From NCBI GenBank assembly GCA_013695255.1, contig JACDAV010000180.1:1-7042 (forward strand): a stretch of 7,042 nucleotides of DNA. The letters run 5' to 3'. The translations under genes and the position numbers were made by a program. Each line of letters opens with the position of its first letter. Position 1 is the stretch's first letter. The notes under the pieces are model-generated. The model was not told the origin of the DNA and ran no database searches. It worked only from the letters and a program-made list of their open reading frames with translations. The stretch comes from Chloroflexota bacterium. GTDB lineage: Bacteria; Chloroflexota; Limnocylindria; Limnocylindrales; CSP1-4. Below, in pieces: positions 6,290 through 7,042 of this stretch.

Positions 6290-6520
6290 TCAGATCCCCG
6301 GCAGGAGGCTGCCGGCGATGAGCAGCACGTCGCCGGCGAAGAGGCACAGATGGCCGAGCTCGCGGTCCAGCCGCAGGCCGTAGTTTCCGGCGAGGTCGCG
6401 GAGCGGGTCGAGGAGCTCGAGGGCCGGCGTCACCGGCAACGCCAGGATCGCGCCGACGGCGAGGAGCGCGACCGCAAGCCCGACGGTGATCAGGCGCGGG
6501 GGATTCGGGTGCAGGCGCAT
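6290..6520 (-). CDS. Small two-helix membrane protein (76 aa)
   Basis: The frame is open further upstream, but the part before M1 (PRQCADARHARVRYAILPP) is basic and not protein-like, so I start at the ATG at 6520 (MRLHPNPPRLITVGLA). The product has a hydrophobic helix at about 9-30, a loop with a DPLRDLAGNYGLRLDRELG stretch (38-56) and a second helix at about 57-73 ending SLLPGI. It is the first gene of a two-gene unit; the next start follows its stop after three bases. No clear ribosome site is seen; TATGCC on the minus strand (6533-6538) could be a -10 box giving a very short leader. I recall similar short HPNPPRL-type proteins as recurring hypotheticals in Chloroflexota genomes, but this is memory only. 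Function unknown. Confidence 0.75.
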   Translation of the reverse strand: MRLHPNPPRLITVGLAVALLAVGAILALPVTPALELLDPLRDLAGNYGLRLDRELGHLCLFAGDVLLIAGSLLPGI

Positions 6521-6637
6521 CGGCGGCAGGATGGCATACCGGACACGGGCGTGCCGGGCGTCCGCGCACTGCCGCGGGCAGAACGCTGCCGGGATCGCGA
6601 GGAACTTCCGAACGCGGCGACCGTCTAGCCGCCATCG

Positions 6638-6658
6638 ACCGGCCCGCGATCGGCCGGT
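6638..6658. repeat. Inverted repeat in the leader of the exported-protein gene
   Basis: ACCGGCC (6638-6644) and GGCCGGT (6652-6658) are perfect complements with a 7-base loop, ending just before the ribosome site and 19 bases before the ATG at 6678. It may be an operator or a leader hairpin. The same 7-mer pair, in opposite arm order, forms the core of the repeat upstream of the carboxypeptidase gene, though chance is likely at this GC content. Confidence 0.3.
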
Positions 6659-6664
6659 TCGCCA

Positions 6665-6669
6665 AGAGG
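6665..6669 (+). promoter_or_regulatory. Ribosome binding site of the exported-protein gene
   Basis: AGAGG lies eight bases before the ATG at 6678 and supports that start for the truncated gene at the window end. Confidence 0.6.
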
Positions 6670-6677
6670 TCCCGATC

Positions 6678-7042
6678 ATGCGACGACTCGGTCTTGCCTT
6701 CTCGGGCGCCCTCGTGGCCATCGCCCTGACCGCCGGCCCGATGGCCGCCTGCGGCGGCCTGATCGGACCCAATGGCGCCGTCAACCTCCTGCGAACGACG
6801 ACCTTCGCCGCCTACACGGACGGCGTTGAGCACTACGTCACCTCGTTCGAGTTCGGGGGCGGCGGCGGGAGCTTCGGCTCGATCACCCCGCTGCCCGGAG
6901 TCCCGAGCTCGGTCGAGAAGGGCGGCGACTGGACGCTCCAGCGCCTGCTGCTCGAGACCTCGCCCGTCGTCTCGGCGGATGCGGTCCGTTCGTCGGCGGC
7001 AGGCTCGGCCGAGGAGCTGATGAAGGTCCGCATCGACGCCCT
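6678..7042 (+). CDS. Exported DUF2330-like protein, 3' end outside window
   Basis: The frame is open from the ATG at 6678 to the last base, giving 121 complete codons. An AGAGG ribosome site precedes it. Residues 1-24 are a signal peptide (two Arg, a hydrophobic core LAFSGALVAIALTAG, then PMAA), with C25 directly after. The C is either a lipoprotein cysteine with an unusual Met at -3, or the conserved first residue of a mature protein cut by signal peptidase I. The mature part (CGGLIGPNGAVNLLRTTTFA, then GVEHYVTSFEF, FGSITPLPGVPSSVEKGGDW and LQRLLLETSP) resembles DUF2330 proteins, exported proteins of unknown function with a Cys-Gly start and a PLP motif. The family call is from memory and tentative; the gene call is strong. 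It is transcribed divergently from the small membrane pair across a 157-base spacer. Confidence 0.85.
   Translation, partial: MRRLGLAFSGALVAIALTAGPMAACGGLIGPNGAVNLLRTTTFAAYTDGVEHYVTSFEFGGGGGSFGSITPLPGVPSSVEKGGDWTLQRLLLETSPVVSADAVRSSAAGSAEELMKVRIDA

Noticed and set aside
6856..6870. G-run (GGGGG C GG C GG C GGG) as a G-quadruplex
   Set aside because: It lies inside the exported-protein gene and simply encodes a Gly run; only a two-layer structure could form.

Overview
The window is GC-rich (roughly 70 % by eye), with strong G/C bias at third codon positions and frequent GTG starts. Its gene content is that of a free-living bacterium. The style of the proteins (a fused membrane/spermidine-synthase-like protein, an actinomycete-type secreted zinc carboxypeptidase, KdpE-like response regulator, small two-helix membrane proteins) suggests Chloroflexota of the Limnocylindria/Ellin6529 type or a high-GC actinobacterium. 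This placement is an impression, not a computed result. No rRNA, tRNA, CRISPR array, insertion sequence or phage gene is visible.

Layout. 45-1556 (+): seven-helix membrane protein fused to a spermidine-synthase-like methyltransferase-fold domain. 1557-2018: spacer holding one possible 69-residue ORF with a good ribosome binding site. 2019-3683 (+): Tat-type exported M14 zinc carboxypeptidase with a C-terminal beta-sandwich-like domain. 3729-4475 (-): orphan OmpR/PhoB-family (KdpE-like) response regulator, convergent with the peptidase. 4476-4845: long divergent spacer, apparently non-coding. 4846-4992 (+): 48-residue ORF with a strong Shine-Dalgarno sequence. Its stop overlaps the GTG start of glf (4989-6104, +, UDP-galactopyranose mutase). 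6113-6520 (-): two-gene unit of small two-helix membrane proteins, convergent with glf. 6678-7042 (+): start of an exported DUF2330-like protein cut by the window end.

The genes do not form one obvious pathway. Most look like independent housekeeping or cell-surface functions: exported peptidase, galactofuranose precursor supply, small membrane proteins and an exported protein of unknown function. The most interesting point is the short ORF just ahead of glf. It has real translation signals, and its first residues resemble the N-terminus of glycosyltransferases that often sit beside glf, so it may be the collapsed remnant of such a gene. I see no convincing new multi-gene system here.
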